A stretch of 64,000 nucleotides of DNA, taken from NCBI GenBank assembly GCA_012064385.1, contig QRDG01000135.1:536941-600940 (forward strand), written 5' to 3'. The notes below the pieces were generated by a model. That model ran no database searches. It saw only the letters and a list, made by a program, of their open reading frames with translations, and had not been told where the DNA came from. This DNA is from Puccinellia tenuiflora (lineage: Eukaryota > Streptophyta > Magnoliopsida > Poales > Poaceae). The translations under genes and the position numbers were made by a program. Shown one piece after another: positions 1 through 12,086 of the stretch (position 1 is its first letter; the number at the start of each line of letters is the position of its first letter).

Positions 1-481
1 AAAATATTTTAAAAAGTGTAAAAAAAAAACAAGTCGAACAAAAAATTGACTCGCGTACATCTTGACATTCTAATTGCCTATGTTAAGTTTTGCAGAAATC
101 CGATATTTTCTGTGGCATGTGTAAATATGACAAAAATGTTTTGACCTCTTTAGCACAAATTTTTGTCTGTTTAATACAAGGCATAAAATAGGCTTTTTGT
201 GAAAAAAAATCGTGAGCATATAGAATGTCAACATATACGCACGGTTTTTTGTCGATTTGTTTTACGTTTCAAAATAAGCTCAAAAACAATTTCCGACACA
301 AAGGGCTGCATAGTTTTGCGAACCTCTTTAACAAACCCCTTCTTATTTTCTAATAGAGTCGATGGGGTTCTAAGGTAGTGGCGGATAACACACATGAGCA
401 CACAATTGACCCACCAAGACAATGGTCCATGGGAGATCATTGATGGAACCACACATCCCTGCTGGCTACGGATAATACACA
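1..481. other. AT-rich sequence without a recognised gene
   Basis: Low-complexity AT-rich DNA. The only frame of note is an 84-codon minus-strand frame (228-482), which has no recognisable domain and ends where the R1 repeat begins. I see no terminal repeats or promoter and regard it as decayed repetitive DNA. Confidence 0.5.
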
Positions 482-2330
482 TCTCATGTTTAAGTGGAGC
501 GATGTGTTAATGACAATGTGGTAGATATGTGTTGTATATTGCAGATAATTTGGTGGATATGTGATGCATATTTTAGATAATTTGGTTGCTCAAGCTCATT
601 TCCACATTTTAATGACGATGTGAATTAACACGACGAATGCAAATACTTTCTTCAAATGTACTGATCTAAAAAATCTACTAGGTGAGCTTCAATCGATGGA
701 ATCGAAGTCTTTATATATGAGAGTGCTACTTCACTAAGGGAGGCGATTCTTGGGAATTTGTCGGGTAGATGAAAGACAAATATATGAAAAGGTAAGTGTA
801 TCCACATCTCCATCATACATAACTACCAAACTGAAGGAGGGATGGTCACAAGAGCTACTGGATGTGCCCATGTGATCCATACATGAATTTGAAAGCATCT
901 ACCACATGGTTGTTGTACCATATAATAATATCAAACTTTATAACTCCTTCCTATTTAACCATGACCAATATGAATGCTAGGTTCATGTTAAGATACACCG
1001 CATACCAGTGGCGGAGCCAGCCGAAGACCACACCCAGGGCCAAACTGACTATACACGGTTATGACTTTATGGGCATTGTTTTTCTTGATTTTTGGTGCTT
1101 TATTGGGAGTAGTTACCAGGTTTTTTTTTTGTCTCACGACCAGGGCCATAGCCCGGGTGGCCCTGGGCCTGGCTCCGCCCCGGCCGCATACCATCTCCAC
1201 GAGTTTTTAACTTGGGTAGATCTTTCTTTCCAATGTTGTTGAAAACCACGAAATCTTAGGACTCGAAAGCATCAGGATTAGCAGCTATGCAAAGCTAGGT
1301 CTCTACATGAAGTAACAATACCATGGTACAAGGTTATATACTTATATATGTACTCTTCTCTAGCCTCTACGGTATCTATGACAGACTCGATGAGATGAAG
1401 GGTTGTTCTTCAAGCCTTCGAGGTTCTGTCATGGATTTGGGCTAGTGAGAGGATATAAGGTTATTTCGGTCTTGGATAGAGTGTCACCACGAGGACGATG
1501 ATCTCTTTATTTATGATGTCTTTATTTATGATGTTGTAATGACAATCAGCTCATTTATAAGTGCACATATCCAAACTCGTCCCAGTTCTGTAAGATGTGT
1601 CTCCAACCCTTGTGTGTAGAAGTATTAGCAACTTGAGTGTAGAACCGTGTACAATACGCTGGCTAGTCTGATTACAGCAACATTTGCGAGAGAAAGTTGA
1701 CTAGTGTTGGTGCAGCGATCCTTCGTAGAACACAGAGTCAGAGTGGCGAGCGGAGAACCTGCGGCTAGCTAGGCCGTGGCCCGTGGATGCATATCGGTTG
1801 GTCGCCGTGGAAGGCGGCAGCGGTCGGCGCGCAGGCGCGTGGCCTCCCGGCCGGCGGCGGTGGGTGTTTCCTGCGAGTGGTCGCCCGTCCATGTGCCGCG
1901 CCGGGCATGCGGGCAGACAGCTCTCCGTGAAAGTCAATTGTGCACGCTCGCTCAAGGCAACCAAAGCAAACGAGAGACAAATCGCCTATGCTCATGGCCT
2001 GTTTTTTTCACGGCCTATCTAGCTGTTGCCGGACATGTCAAATGTGCTGAAAAAAAAAAGTGAGCAGCAGATATATTTGTCGGTAGACATCGCAGATAGT
2101 TTGAAAGAGAGAAGATAGATCACACCCAGCTTATCCAGGACACGTCAAGTATTTTGTTGATTGTTCAGTCGACAGCAATGGTACAATAATAATCCAGGCC
2201 ATGACTAGCTCGCCACCTCGACAACTCAACTGGACATTGTTTAACCACGTGCTCCTAGCTCGAGATATTCCTCTACTTGTTGGGCGTCTCCAATGTAGGT
2301 GTAATCCTCGGTCATTGGGGAAAAGGTAAC
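482..2330. repeat. R1: first copy of the decayed R unit
   Basis: This block shares ordered landmarks with later copies. About 640-800 resembles 26760-26920. About 836-960 (a run near GAAAGCATCTACCACATGG followed by CACATAATATCAAAC-like text) recurs near 14640, 23930, 25180, 27000, 30780 and 57180. The GC-rich stretch 1735-1900 (GTCAGAGTGGCGAG, then GTGGAAGGCGGCAGCGGTCGGC) recurs at 49965-50060. The ORFs here are not conserved between copies, so they are not annotated as genes. The copy is interrupted by a hAT MITE at 1006-1183. The function of the unit is unknown. Confidence 0.7.
1006..1183. mobile_element. hAT-type MITE with 8-bp TSD
   Basis: The element opens with CAGTGGCGGAGCCAG and closes with CTGGCTCCGCCCCGG, forming imperfect terminal inverted repeats. 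The 8-bp sequence CCGCATAC occurs immediately before (998-1005) and after (1184-1191), which is the duplication length made by hAT transposases. At 178 bp with no coding capacity it is a non-autonomous miniature element. It interrupts R1. Confidence 0.85.
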
Positions 2331-2556
2331 CTTATGTCCCGGTCATAAACATTGTGGCCATCGATATTAGCTTCAAAAACTTGAGACCCGACAATACCGG
2401 TACTGCTAGGCCATAAGATTTTTTTTCACTGTTTGCATAGTTTGCATGCAAGCTTTGCTACCGGTTCGGTGGAAAAAATGAATAGAAAACTTGTAGGTGG
2501 GGTCCATCTTGTGACCTAACAATACTTTACCATTGGGAGAGTTTTAATCTGCTATA
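2331..2556. other. Unassigned spacer after R1
   Basis: Non-coding sequence between the last R1 landmark and a Stowaway MITE. No terminal repeats, promoter or coding frame was recognised. Confidence 0.4.
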
Positions 2557-2871
2557 CTCACTCCATCTCGGTTTATAAGTCATATAATTCGTGTTTCTCT
2601 GCGACCAAGGTGAAGGTGGATTAGCCATGCCAAATTTATTGTCCCAATATTTCACCCAATTAGCACTCTCACGTTTAATGCCAACATTAACTAAGGAAAG
2701 GCGAGACCCAATCGGGATGATTTGATGGCACATGTACTGGTCAAGTATAACACCGCATGCATGCAAAACTGGTCACCCCCTAATTAACCGCTCTTAATTA
2801 GTGCTAATTGCGTCCTACTCTTGGTATTACCTGGTTTTCATATTATGACTTATAAACCGAGATGGAGGGAG
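2557..2871. mobile_element. Stowaway (Tc1/Mariner) MITE
   Basis: TA dinucleotides (2555-2556 and 2872-2873) flank terminal inverted repeats: CTCACTCCATCTCGGTTTAT on the left and its complement ending GATGGAGGGAG on the right. The 315-bp element has no coding capacity. The left end reads CTCACTCC rather than the usual CTCCCTCC, so the TIR has begun to diverge. Confidence 0.9.
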
Positions 2872-2876
2872 TAGCT

Positions 2877-5800
2877 TGATGACGTGAATCACAAGTTCGC
2901 TGGGGAACCCCAAGAGAAGGTATGATGCAGCAAAGCAGCAGTTTCCCTTGATTACAAAACCAAGGTTATCGAACTAGTAGGACTTGGAGAAGGTTTGCTA
3001 GGTATCAACGGCGCCAGAAAAAGAGCCTATGGCGTGTTGACGTGGACCTATACACAATCACAAACAAACTATTTTACCCCAACGAAACAGAGAGGTTGTC
3101 AATATCTCCGGCTTGCGGAACACAAAGAATTAAATGTGCAGATGTAAAATATGATGAGAGTGAAATATGACCAGCGAGCAAACGATGATGAAAAGCTATT
3201 AAAACGGTTATAAACAGTGTAGTAAAATAGGACCCGGGTGTAACATCCCAAATTTTGGAATGTTTTAAAATCAAAAAAATTTAAAACTTTTATTAATAAT
3301 TAAATAAAGTCTCCAAAAATCAAGAAAAGCTTTTATAGAAGATTGTTTGGACATCTTCCAAAGTTATATTTTAAATTAAATGTTCTGTACCTTCCAATCT
3401 CAACTTTTAAAGTTTTGGAAATAAAATATTTAAAAGAGTTTTCAAATAGTACTTTCCACTTTGGATATTTGGTTTTCAAATAAATAATATGGGGATATTA
3501 TAAACCCTATTTCTTTGTGGAAATATTTTAAATACTTTTCCAAGCCTTGTTATATAAAATTGTTTTATATTAATTTATTATAATATGAAAATGAGTTATA
3601 ATTTTGAATGATATTACTCATATTATTTCTCTGGTTTTTATTTAAATATTTTGGGTATATATAAACCTTAATTTGAATTTCCCAAATAGCCATATAAGTC
3701 AAATTTAACCAAAAAGGGTATTTTGATGATTTTATTTTTATCAAAAATAGTTCCTAAATGTCTATGTTGACTAATGGGAATTTTACAAATTTTTACAAAT
3801 TTATTTTACTTGATTTGGAGGCTTAAATCAAAATCTATAAAAGAAAACAGAAAAGAAAAAAGAGAAGAACAAAAAAAAAAGGAACCGAACCCAACTTGGG
3901 CCGGCCCAGACAGGAGGCAGCCACCCAGCCCACTTCCTTTTTCCTCCTATATTTCTTCTGGGCCGAAGCTGAACAGCCAGCCCGGCCGAAAACGAGGGAG
4001 CGCTCGTGCTCGTCGTCCTCCTCACCTGCTGGTATGTTACTTCCAGCCATGGCAGTATGGCACCATCTCTTCCCCCTTCTTTTTCCACCCAATCTAGCAT
4101 TCCTTTGCCTTCCACTCGAACACAAAATATGTTCATAGTTATGTGAAGGTTTCATTCAGGGGATAAATTTTCCAGTGTGATGTCTTATTTGTCCGATCCC
4201 ACTTGGTGAACCGAATGTCACTCGATGGCATCCATCTTCCGATCTCCCTTCTCAGCCACTAAAAAGGTAAACCAATCGCGTCACGTCGCACCTCCTGGTT
4301 TACTCCACCACTTTACTGAACAATATTTCTCGAGAGGAGCTCTGTATATCCCGGTTTATCGACGTCTTTGTTCTACATCTTGGCGAGTTCATCGGACCGG
4401 TGCGTCGCGTACGTTGAACGTTTCTTCCATTCCTTTTACATGTATACTCTTCTAATTATCGGCTACTTCCAGGACATAACCGTGCATCAAGATCATGCTG
4501 TTGTCCCGAACCTCTAACCATGCCATCCGATGTCGACATAGTTATGCCATATTCAACTGTGAACATGATTTAGTGAGATTTGTTCGCGTCAATACGTGTC
4601 AATCATCTTCATCTATTATTCCATATCTATTTCTATCAATGTTTTATATCATGTCATCTCATATAGGTGTAGACAATGGGGTATATCTCAATCTTAATCT
4701 TAGGGGTTCTTTTCCTATCATTAGAGTTAAACGACTTGATATTTATCACTATCGTTCGATAGTATTCACAAAATATCTATCAAATTGCTCTCGTAGAACC
4801 ACATCATGTCCCATCAACCAATGCCATCCAATGACCTCATGCCATTCAATCTAATTGAGTTAGCTTGGATTATTCGAAGTACAAATGAGTCATTTGAGTA
4901 ATCCAATACATCATTAGTTCATATCAAGCATATGTGTAACTTGTACTATTTTAATAAGTGTTGTCACACTCTATTTAATAGTATTGTAGTTGCACAATTT
5001 GGTACTCATGTAATTCTATTCACATGGGCCATTCTAAATTCTATCTATCTTTTGTATAGCATGTCAATTCTTTCCAATATATCTCTATGGCCCATTTCTT
5101 TCTAATTATTTGACTCGATGACTATGTCATCCAACACCTCAATGCCATATCTCGCAAGCCATCCTCAAGCCCTAATATTTATTGCCTAATGATCCGTAAG
5201 ATCGAAAAGACTAAAATAAAAAGAATTAATAAATCTTCCTGTTGTTTGCATTGCTTTTTATGTTGCTATGAATGGTGTGTTTATGTTGTGTTATTTTATC
5301 TTATAGTTTGAACGGAGAGCTACGTGGTTTTGTTTAGAGAAGTCAACACGCTTCGACTACCGAAAAGGCAAGTGCGTACACAAATTCATGAAGTACCTAT
5401 TATTTTATTATAATTGCATTGTAGATTATTTCAGTAGTATGCATGATAGGTTTACTACTGTTTTTAGTATGCTATGCAAACTTGTTAGATCATGTCCTGT
5501 TGACTAGGTACCTACATTATTTTAGTAGAAATGCTTGCTGCAATTGTGAAAGTTTTGATGTAGTAAGTTAAGTGAAAACTCTACTAAATTAATGAACCAC
5601 CTGGGTGGAATTGGATGGCTTCGGATGTTTAAAATTGAGTGGCTGCTCAGGCCCATTTTCATGGTGTGAACCTGAGTATGTGCACTTGTGGATGGCCACC
5701 TAGGGTTTGAGATTAATGTCACACCATGTTTGTTTGCCCGACCGTGCAACCACTAGTCATATGGGCCTGGGTCAGCGAGATCTGAAGATGTAGCGGGGTA

Positions 5801-7791
5801 GGTGGACGGTGATCTCGCTAGTAGTACCACGGGAAAGTACTTCTGAAAAGTCTCGTCTCGGTCTTCTCCTTTCCTTTTCACTAAATGAGGGTTAAGGTCA
5901 GAATGGGTTGATCGAGTCTAGTGGGGAAAGTGCCACAAACTCTCGAGAGTGTAAAACTAAGATCTTAGCCGTGTCCCCGGTAATGGACAATTACGAGTGA
6001 CCGAACATGGATGTCGAGAGAAGATCTCTTCATTCCAATTTCAGAATAAAATTTGATGGGTGAACACGGGTATATGAGACCTTGGATGCGTTCCATGGGT
6101 GTGTCTCATATTCTTTTTTGAGAAAGAAAATGTTTTATGAAAATTAGGACAAAATTTGCTTTACGCAATAGCCTTGAACTCCACCAGCCAAATAAGCATG
6201 TAGTATTAGTCTTGCCATTTTATATTCCACCAAAGTATCACTTGCCGGCCTGTCACAAGGTATTGACCCAAATTCCCTGGGCTGCAACATTAATGTTGCA
6301 GGTTATTACGATGACGAGTGAGGACGTCTACCTTTCGAGCTTGCAACCAACATGAATGCCAGTGGCACATGAAGATGATGAAGCTCTCTGTGCTACTTAT
6401 GTTTCCGCTGCCAAACTTTGCATTCAAGCTAGCCTTTGGCTATGCAATTTGTAAAGAATATTTTACCTATGGATCTCGCGATGTAATAATTATTTGACAT
6501 TGATGCACGGTATTACATCTATTTGTGAATTGCTATCCATACTCGATCCAGGGAATAGCATATTTCACGATGTGTTCTTGCTTTTCTAAGCGAGGGCGCT
6601 ACACCGGGTCCACAGATCACTAGTGGTATCTCTCCAAAAGATACACATGATGGGTAAACAAAACACATCATGACCATTGACAAAATTGTGGGCGCGTGAC
6701 AATGTATCATAAAACAATATAGTTTATCGCTTCATCTAATATGGACATTACATCAAAATACATAGACCTTTATCCCACTGCATCTATGACTAATAATTCA
6801 CCCTGAGATCGCTATCCAGCATGTCACCCAGAAGTATTAAGTTGCAAGCAACAGATCATTGCAATAAGCAAAGTGCATAATGTAAGCAATATAAATAACA
6901 CAAGGAAATAATACCGCCGTTTTCTCCCTAGTGGCAACAACACATCTCTAGCCTTTACCGTTCCTGTCATCGAACTCAGACAAAGAGAGGCATGAACCCA
7001 CTATCTAGCATAAATACTCCCTCGTACAATACTCCACTAGCATCGGAGAGCATGCAAGATCATAGATAAAACATAACACAAAGATGAACAAAAGTAATGA
7101 CTTCCACAATTCATCGATCCATGCAAAATATGATCTTGATCATGATAGGCAGCTCACAAGATCTAAACAATGGAGTACAAGGAGGAGAGACAACCATCTA
7201 GCATCTAGCTACTGCTATGGACCCGTAGTCCCGTGGTGGACTACTCACGCATCACTCTAGAGGCAGGCATGGTGGTGTAGATGCCTCCGGCGTCGATTCC
7301 CCTCTCCGGCAGGGTGCCGGGAAGAGCTGCAGAACCTTCCCGAACTAGGGCTTGAGATGGCGGCGGCCTCGGACGTCTTCTGAAAAATATGATCGGGCTA
7401 TCTAGGGTTTTTGCATCGGGGGCAATTTATAGGCGAAAGGGCGACTCAAGGAGGTGGACCACCTATCCAGGTGGGACCCAGGCGCGACCAGGGGGGCGCC
7501 TGGCTGGCATCTCGGGCCTGTGGGGCCCCCTGCATGCCCCTTCTGGCTCCGTCTTCATTTCATATTGGAAATAATTCCCGTAAATTTTCAGCGCAATCCG
7601 AGAAACTTCCCAGAACAACTTTTCTAAAATAAAAAGACATCAAAAAATAGGAACTGGCACTAGGCATTTTGTTAATAGGTTAGTTCCATAAATCATGCCA
7701 AAATGATATAAAAACATTATAAAAACATGTGGCACTGATATATAATCAAGCATGGAACATAAAAAATTATAGATACGTCGGAGACGTATCA
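2877..7791 (-). mobile_element. Athila-type Gypsy LTR, minus strand, interrupted
   Basis: Read on the minus strand the LTR begins TGATACGTCTCCGACGTATC (from 7791) and ends near 2877. It is collinear with the LTRs at 16574-18157 and 18249-19817, including the GGGGAACCCCAAG-type segment near 2900 and the CTCCGGCAGGGTGCCGG segment near 7300. Removing the inserted 3239-6603 element plus one TSD leaves about 1,545 bp, matching its relatives (1,569 and 1,584 bp). The flanks TAGCT and ACTAC are not a duplication, so it is not a clean solo insertion. Confidence 0.75.
3239..6603 (+). mobile_element. Long solo LTR (3.4 kb), TGTAAC...TACA
   Basis: The segment starts TGTAACATCCC and ends GGGCGCTACA, with CCGGG on both sides (3234-3238 and 6604-6608). 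That is the 5-bp duplication of an LTR-retrotransposon integration. It interrupts an otherwise collinear Athila-type LTR, which confirms both borders. I found no internal LTR pair, primer-binding site or gag/pol frame, so the simplest reading is a solo LTR left by recombination between two LTRs. ORFs such as 4225-4455 and 4495-4854 have no recognisable domain. Confidence 0.8.
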
Positions 7792-8485
7792 ACTACTCAC
7801 ACATCACTCTGGAGGCAGGCATGGTGATGTAGATGCCTCCGGTGATGATTCCCCCTCCGGCAGGGTGCCGGGAAGAGGTTCAGAACCCTCCCGATCTAGG
7901 GTTGATGACGACGGCGGCCTCGGATGTTTTCTGGAGAATATTATTGGGTATCGAGGGTTTCCGCGTCAAAGTCAATTTATAGGCGAAAGGGCAACTCGAG
8001 AAGACGTCGGAGGGCACTAGGTGGGGCCCAGGCGCGACCAATGTGTGGGCCATGCCTGGGGGGCGTCTGGCCCTTGTGGGGGCCCCTGCAGGCGTCCTCC
8101 TGGCTCTGTCCTTGTTTCCTCGTGAAAATAATTCACGTAAATTTCCAGCTGATTCTCAGAAACTTCCCCGAACAACTTTTCTGAAACAAAAAGACAGGAG
8201 AAAACAGGAACTGACACTGGGCATCTTGTTAATAGGTTAGTTCCATAAATCATGCCAAAATGATATAAAAACATTATAAAAACATGTGGCACTGATATAT
8301 AATCTAGCATGGAACATAAAAAATTATAGATATGTCGGAGACGTATCAGCATCCCCAAGCTTAATTCCTGCTCGTCCTCTAGTTGGTAAATGATAACTGA
8401 ATAATTTTTTAAGTGACATGCTACCAACGCAATAGTGATCAAGTAATCATGTAAAGCATATGAACTGAATTCAATGATCCAAACA
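7792..8485 (-). mobile_element. Partial second Athila-type LTR plus internal remnant
   Basis: Bases 7792-8348 repeat the last 550 bp of the preceding LTR, from the ACTACTCAC point (compare 7240) to its GACGTATCA end. To the right, 8349-8380 read on the minus strand gives a purine-rich GAGCAGGAATTAAGCTTGG-type tract just before TGATACG. This is the usual polypurine tract and 3'-LTR junction of this Gypsy group. So 8348 is the start of a 3' LTR on the minus strand, and 8349-8485 is the end of its internal region. Both sides are truncated. Confidence 0.7.
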
Positions 8486-9550
8486 TGTCGGAGAACTGTC
8501 CCAGGAACTGGGGGTGTCTCCAAGGTATCGTGTAAGGGGCTGAACACGGAGTCAAACAATCCACAACGTGCTCCGGCGACGGTGCTCGTCAGGCTCGCTG
8601 CGGACGACACTGCAGAGATTGACACAAGGTCTTACCCAGGTTCAGGGCCCTCTTGTGGAGGTAAAACCCCTACGTCCTGCTTTGGTGTATTGCACTGCTT
8701 GGAGAGTTTACAGTACAAGGAGAGCTTGTCGAGCTCGAGGTGGCTAACAATGGCTACTTGCTGGTCTTCAGATCTAGGGTTTTTTTGGGTAGGCTCCTAG
8801 ACTCCAAAAACCGAACCCCTTGCTTGGGCGTGCTCCTCCTCCTTTTATAGGCGTCCTGGACCTCTTCTGCCCAAACATTTGGGCGGGAAGGGTTACCACA
8901 TGGCGACGAAGGAGGAGGCGCGGTGCACCGTAAAGGTGAAGTCCACCATAAAGGTAAAGCTCGTGGACGCGGTCCACGGCAGGGGAACGGCGTCACCAAA
9001 GCTGAAAAGGGGCACCGACCAGCTGGGCAGTGGGCTGGCGCTTGCCGAGGTGGGAGGTGACCCACGGTGACGTCGTCCTTGGAGCGTAGCTGCAGACTGT
9101 TCCCTTGTCACCAAAGAGGCAATACTCGTTGTCCGCTTTGCTTGGCTCCGCTTTGTTGACTGCTTTATACATGGAAACGGCAACTGCGGCGTCGTCGTCA
9201 TCGCGCGTAGGCACGCGCGTCATTCTGCACATGGCGCAGAGCCCATGTGCGCTCTGCCGCGGGGGCAGAGATGGCTTCACGAGGAAGGCGCTTCGCGAGG
9301 CGAAAAGCCTCGCCAAACCCTTCAGCTTGGTCCTTAGCAGAACTGCGGGCGGCGTCGGAGACGCCTTGTCGAGGAGCGATCCCTCGCCAAGGGAGAGAAC
9401 CCTTGGCGAGGAGAAAACCCTTCTCGAGGGGAGAAATCCTCGCGAAGCTCGCCAGGCTTGGAGAGCCTGGTCCTTAGCGAAAATCATCCAAAGGATCTTG
9501 TGGGCCCTGGCAGGCCGGCCCGTGGTACCCTGGTTTCCACTGTGCCGACA
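8486..9550 (+). mobile_element. Gypsy-type LTR, TGTCGG...CCGACA
   Basis: The segment is bounded by the inverted hexamers TGTCGG and CCGACA. It contains a block (TTCAGGGCCCTCTTGTGGAGG, then GTAAAACCCCTAC) that recurs in the LTRs at 31186-37358 and 53747-54392. It lies directly upstream of a leader and a Transposase_28-type reading frame, as expected for a 5' LTR. No matching 3' LTR was found downstream in the window, so the element is truncated by 12025-12033. No canonical primer-binding site was recognised just after 9550. Confidence 0.65.
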
Positions 9551-9863
9551 GTAGCCCCCGGGCCCGCGACGGGCACGCCGAGGCCCATGACGAAGGCGAA
9601 GCGTCGAGGGGCCAAAGATGCCTGACAGGGCCGCGACACGTGTCACGCAACGGTTGCACCCGCGGCCACGACCTCCTCGGCTCCAACAGGCGACGTGGCG
9701 GGGCCCGCCACGACTCGGGTGCTGGTCAATAAAGCCTGGGCGCGCAGGCGGCGCCCGTCATTTCTCCCATTACTCCTGCACAAACTTCTCCAAAAAACCT
9801 CTTCTTCCTCCCAGAGCTCGCCGCCTCCGAGGTCTCCGCCTTCGAGTTTTTCTTCCGGCGGCC

Positions 9864-12025
9864 ATGGCTCCCAAGAGGGCAACCGACGGCCAGAAGGGCA
9901 AGGCCGCGATGCAGACCGGCACGTCTGCGGCGGTGGTGCGGGGCGCCGCGCCCCAGGGGACGATGCCGGAATCCCTCGTTGGCGCAGCGGCGGTTTCCAG
10001 GGTGCAGCACCTAGTGGCCGCCAACACCCACGAGCTCGGCGCCACCAGCATAGCGCCCGGCGGCAGCAAGGTCGGCGTGGGGTACTACCCCGTCTTCCTT
10101 CACACACTCTACGCCGGCCTCGTTCCTCCCTTCTCCAGCTTCCTCCTGGCGATCCTTGAAGCATACCGGATCCAGCTCCTTCATCTCCACCCCAACTCCG
10201 TGCTCATTCTCGCCATCTTTGCCTACCTCTGCGAGGCATACGTCGGTGTCCACCCCTCGGTGGCCCTCTTCCGCAGCTTCTACTCCCTCCGGAGCACCAA
10301 GTCGAACGAGCGGCTTGGATGCGTCTCCTTCCGCATCGCCGCCGCCAGAAGTGAGGAATACATTCCCATCGCGTGGCAGGGTGAGAATGCCATCACCGAG
10401 GTGACGAAGAAGGTGGAGAAGTTCCGCGAGAAGTGGCTCTTCGTTCGCACCAAGTCGTCGAACCGCAACCTGGAGGTACCCGCGGCGCCGCCGAGGAAGT
10501 GGGCGCGTTGGGCGAGTGGTGACTTCGAGGGCCCTAAGCTCACGGCGGTATATGAGCGTATTCAGGTGCTCCGTGAGGCCGGGCTCACCGGCCGGATGGT
10601 GGCGAATGATTTCGTTGCACGCCGCATTGCTCCTCTTCAATGGCATTCGGCGCCGATGTGGACCTATTCAGGCCCGGATGACAGGATGCGCCTCAGCCCC
10701 GATGATCTCTCCCCGGAAGAGCTGAAGCAGATCATGAGGGCCCTCTTTGCCACGACGTCCATTTCGCCCCCAAACAACGACGACGCCTTGCCGCTGTTCG
10801 TATATATGGATGAGAACGTGCGCGAGGCCCGTAGGCTCCTACCCCTCTTTGACGAGTGGGGCATCAGGCCCGCGAGGCTCGTCGGGTCCCGCCGCAACCC
10901 GTGGGCGGCGGAGCAGGAACAGGCGGGCGACGCGCTGGAGCCGGACGAGGATGAAGAGTCCGGCGAGGATGAGGGTTCCCGAGGCGCCAACCCCTCGGGC
11001 GAGGAGGAAGCTTCCCGAGGTGCCAACCCCTCTGGCGAGGATGCAGGTTCAAGGAACGTGCCGCCCGGCGCGGACCTCCAGGAGATTTCCTCTAGCGGCG
11101 ACGAGGACGCCTTCCGCGTGGTCCGTTCCCATCGCCCTACGGAGGAGGGCAGCAGCAGGAGAGGGCGTCACGAGCCCCGCACCAAGGCCCTCCACGACAA
11201 GGACGCCGGGGCCGCCTCAAGGGATGCTCCTCCCGAGGAGGTAGCGGCGCCTCCCGAAGAGGCCGGAGCGAGCGCCCTCCAGCCGCCCAGGGGGAAGAAA
11301 AGGGTGTGGAGAGCGGCCGACGAGTAAGTTTGGTCCTTTCTTTTCTTTCAGCATTTGCTCCAGAGAAACTCCTCCTGAGGGGTCTATGCTTTGCTTGTGT
11401 TTCTTTAGGGTACCCGCGGCGCCGAGGAAACGGCGCCTCCGCAGGCTTGGGGAGATCGCCAGCGCCGCCGAGGAGGCGCCTGTGGCCGACGAGCCGCAGC
11501 AGGCGGCCGTCGAGCCGCGGCAAGCGGCTGGCGAGCCGAGGCTGGTGACCGACGAGCCGCAGCAAGCGGCTGTGGAGTCGCAGTAGGAGACAGTCCCTCC
11601 CGCGGGTGAGCACCGCGCGGAGGTGGTGGTGGTCGAGGAGGCGACGACGTCTCCATCTAGGGGAGCTTCTCCCCCCGTGGTTGAACACCGCGAGGAGGAG
11701 GTGATTGAGCTGGCGACGCCTCCGCCAACTCGGGCTGCTACTCCTCCTGCGGCCGAGCACCGCGAGGAAGAGGAAGCGGTCGACGAGGAGATCGTCCTGG
11801 AGCCACCCCCAGAGACAGAGGAGGCCCCAACAAGAGGGGCGGACGCGCCCGAGGCCACGGCAGGCGCGGCCACCGTTGAAGGGGCGGGGAGCGCCCCTGA
11901 AGAGCAAGAGGCGGTGGTGCCTCTGGAGCCCCCAAGCGGCGGGGCCGGGGGCGAGAGGACGCCCAGCCCCCTGAGGGCTCTCGACGCGGGCGGCGAGGAG
12001 GGCGCCCCCACGAGCCCCCTCTCTT
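9864..12025 (+). pseudogene. Gypsy-associated Transposase_28-type gene, spliced, with in-frame stop
   Basis: ATG at 9864 was chosen because of its GCCATGGC context and its position after a non-coding leader; the frame is also open upstream to 9618. Residues about 70-180 (GVGYYPVFLHTLYAGLVPPF..., EAYVGVHPSVALFRSFYSL) resemble the plant 'putative gypsy type transposon' family (Pfam Transposase_28). The C-terminal third is acidic, with tandem SGE(E/D)xxSRGANP motifs. The first frame ends at TAA 11325-11327. A GTAAGT donor at 11324 and a TTTCTTTAG acceptor ending at 11408 define an 85-bp intron, and removing it keeps the frame open into an Ala/Glu/Pro-rich tail. A TAG at 11584-11586 then breaks the frame, which is otherwise open to about 12025 where the element is cut off. 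Its biochemical role is not known. Confidence 0.65.
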
Positions 12026-12032
12026 TTGATAT

Positions 12033-12086
12033 ATGCCTACTCACCGTTTTGGTCATAACTTTTGCATTTGAAGTTGGATTTTGATG
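12033..12086 (+). repeat. 54-bp direct repeat, copy 1
   Basis: This begins ATGCCTACTCACCG and ends TTGGATTTTGATG. It is identical by eye to 12593-12646 and sits exactly where the truncated Gypsy element stops. Confidence 0.9.
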
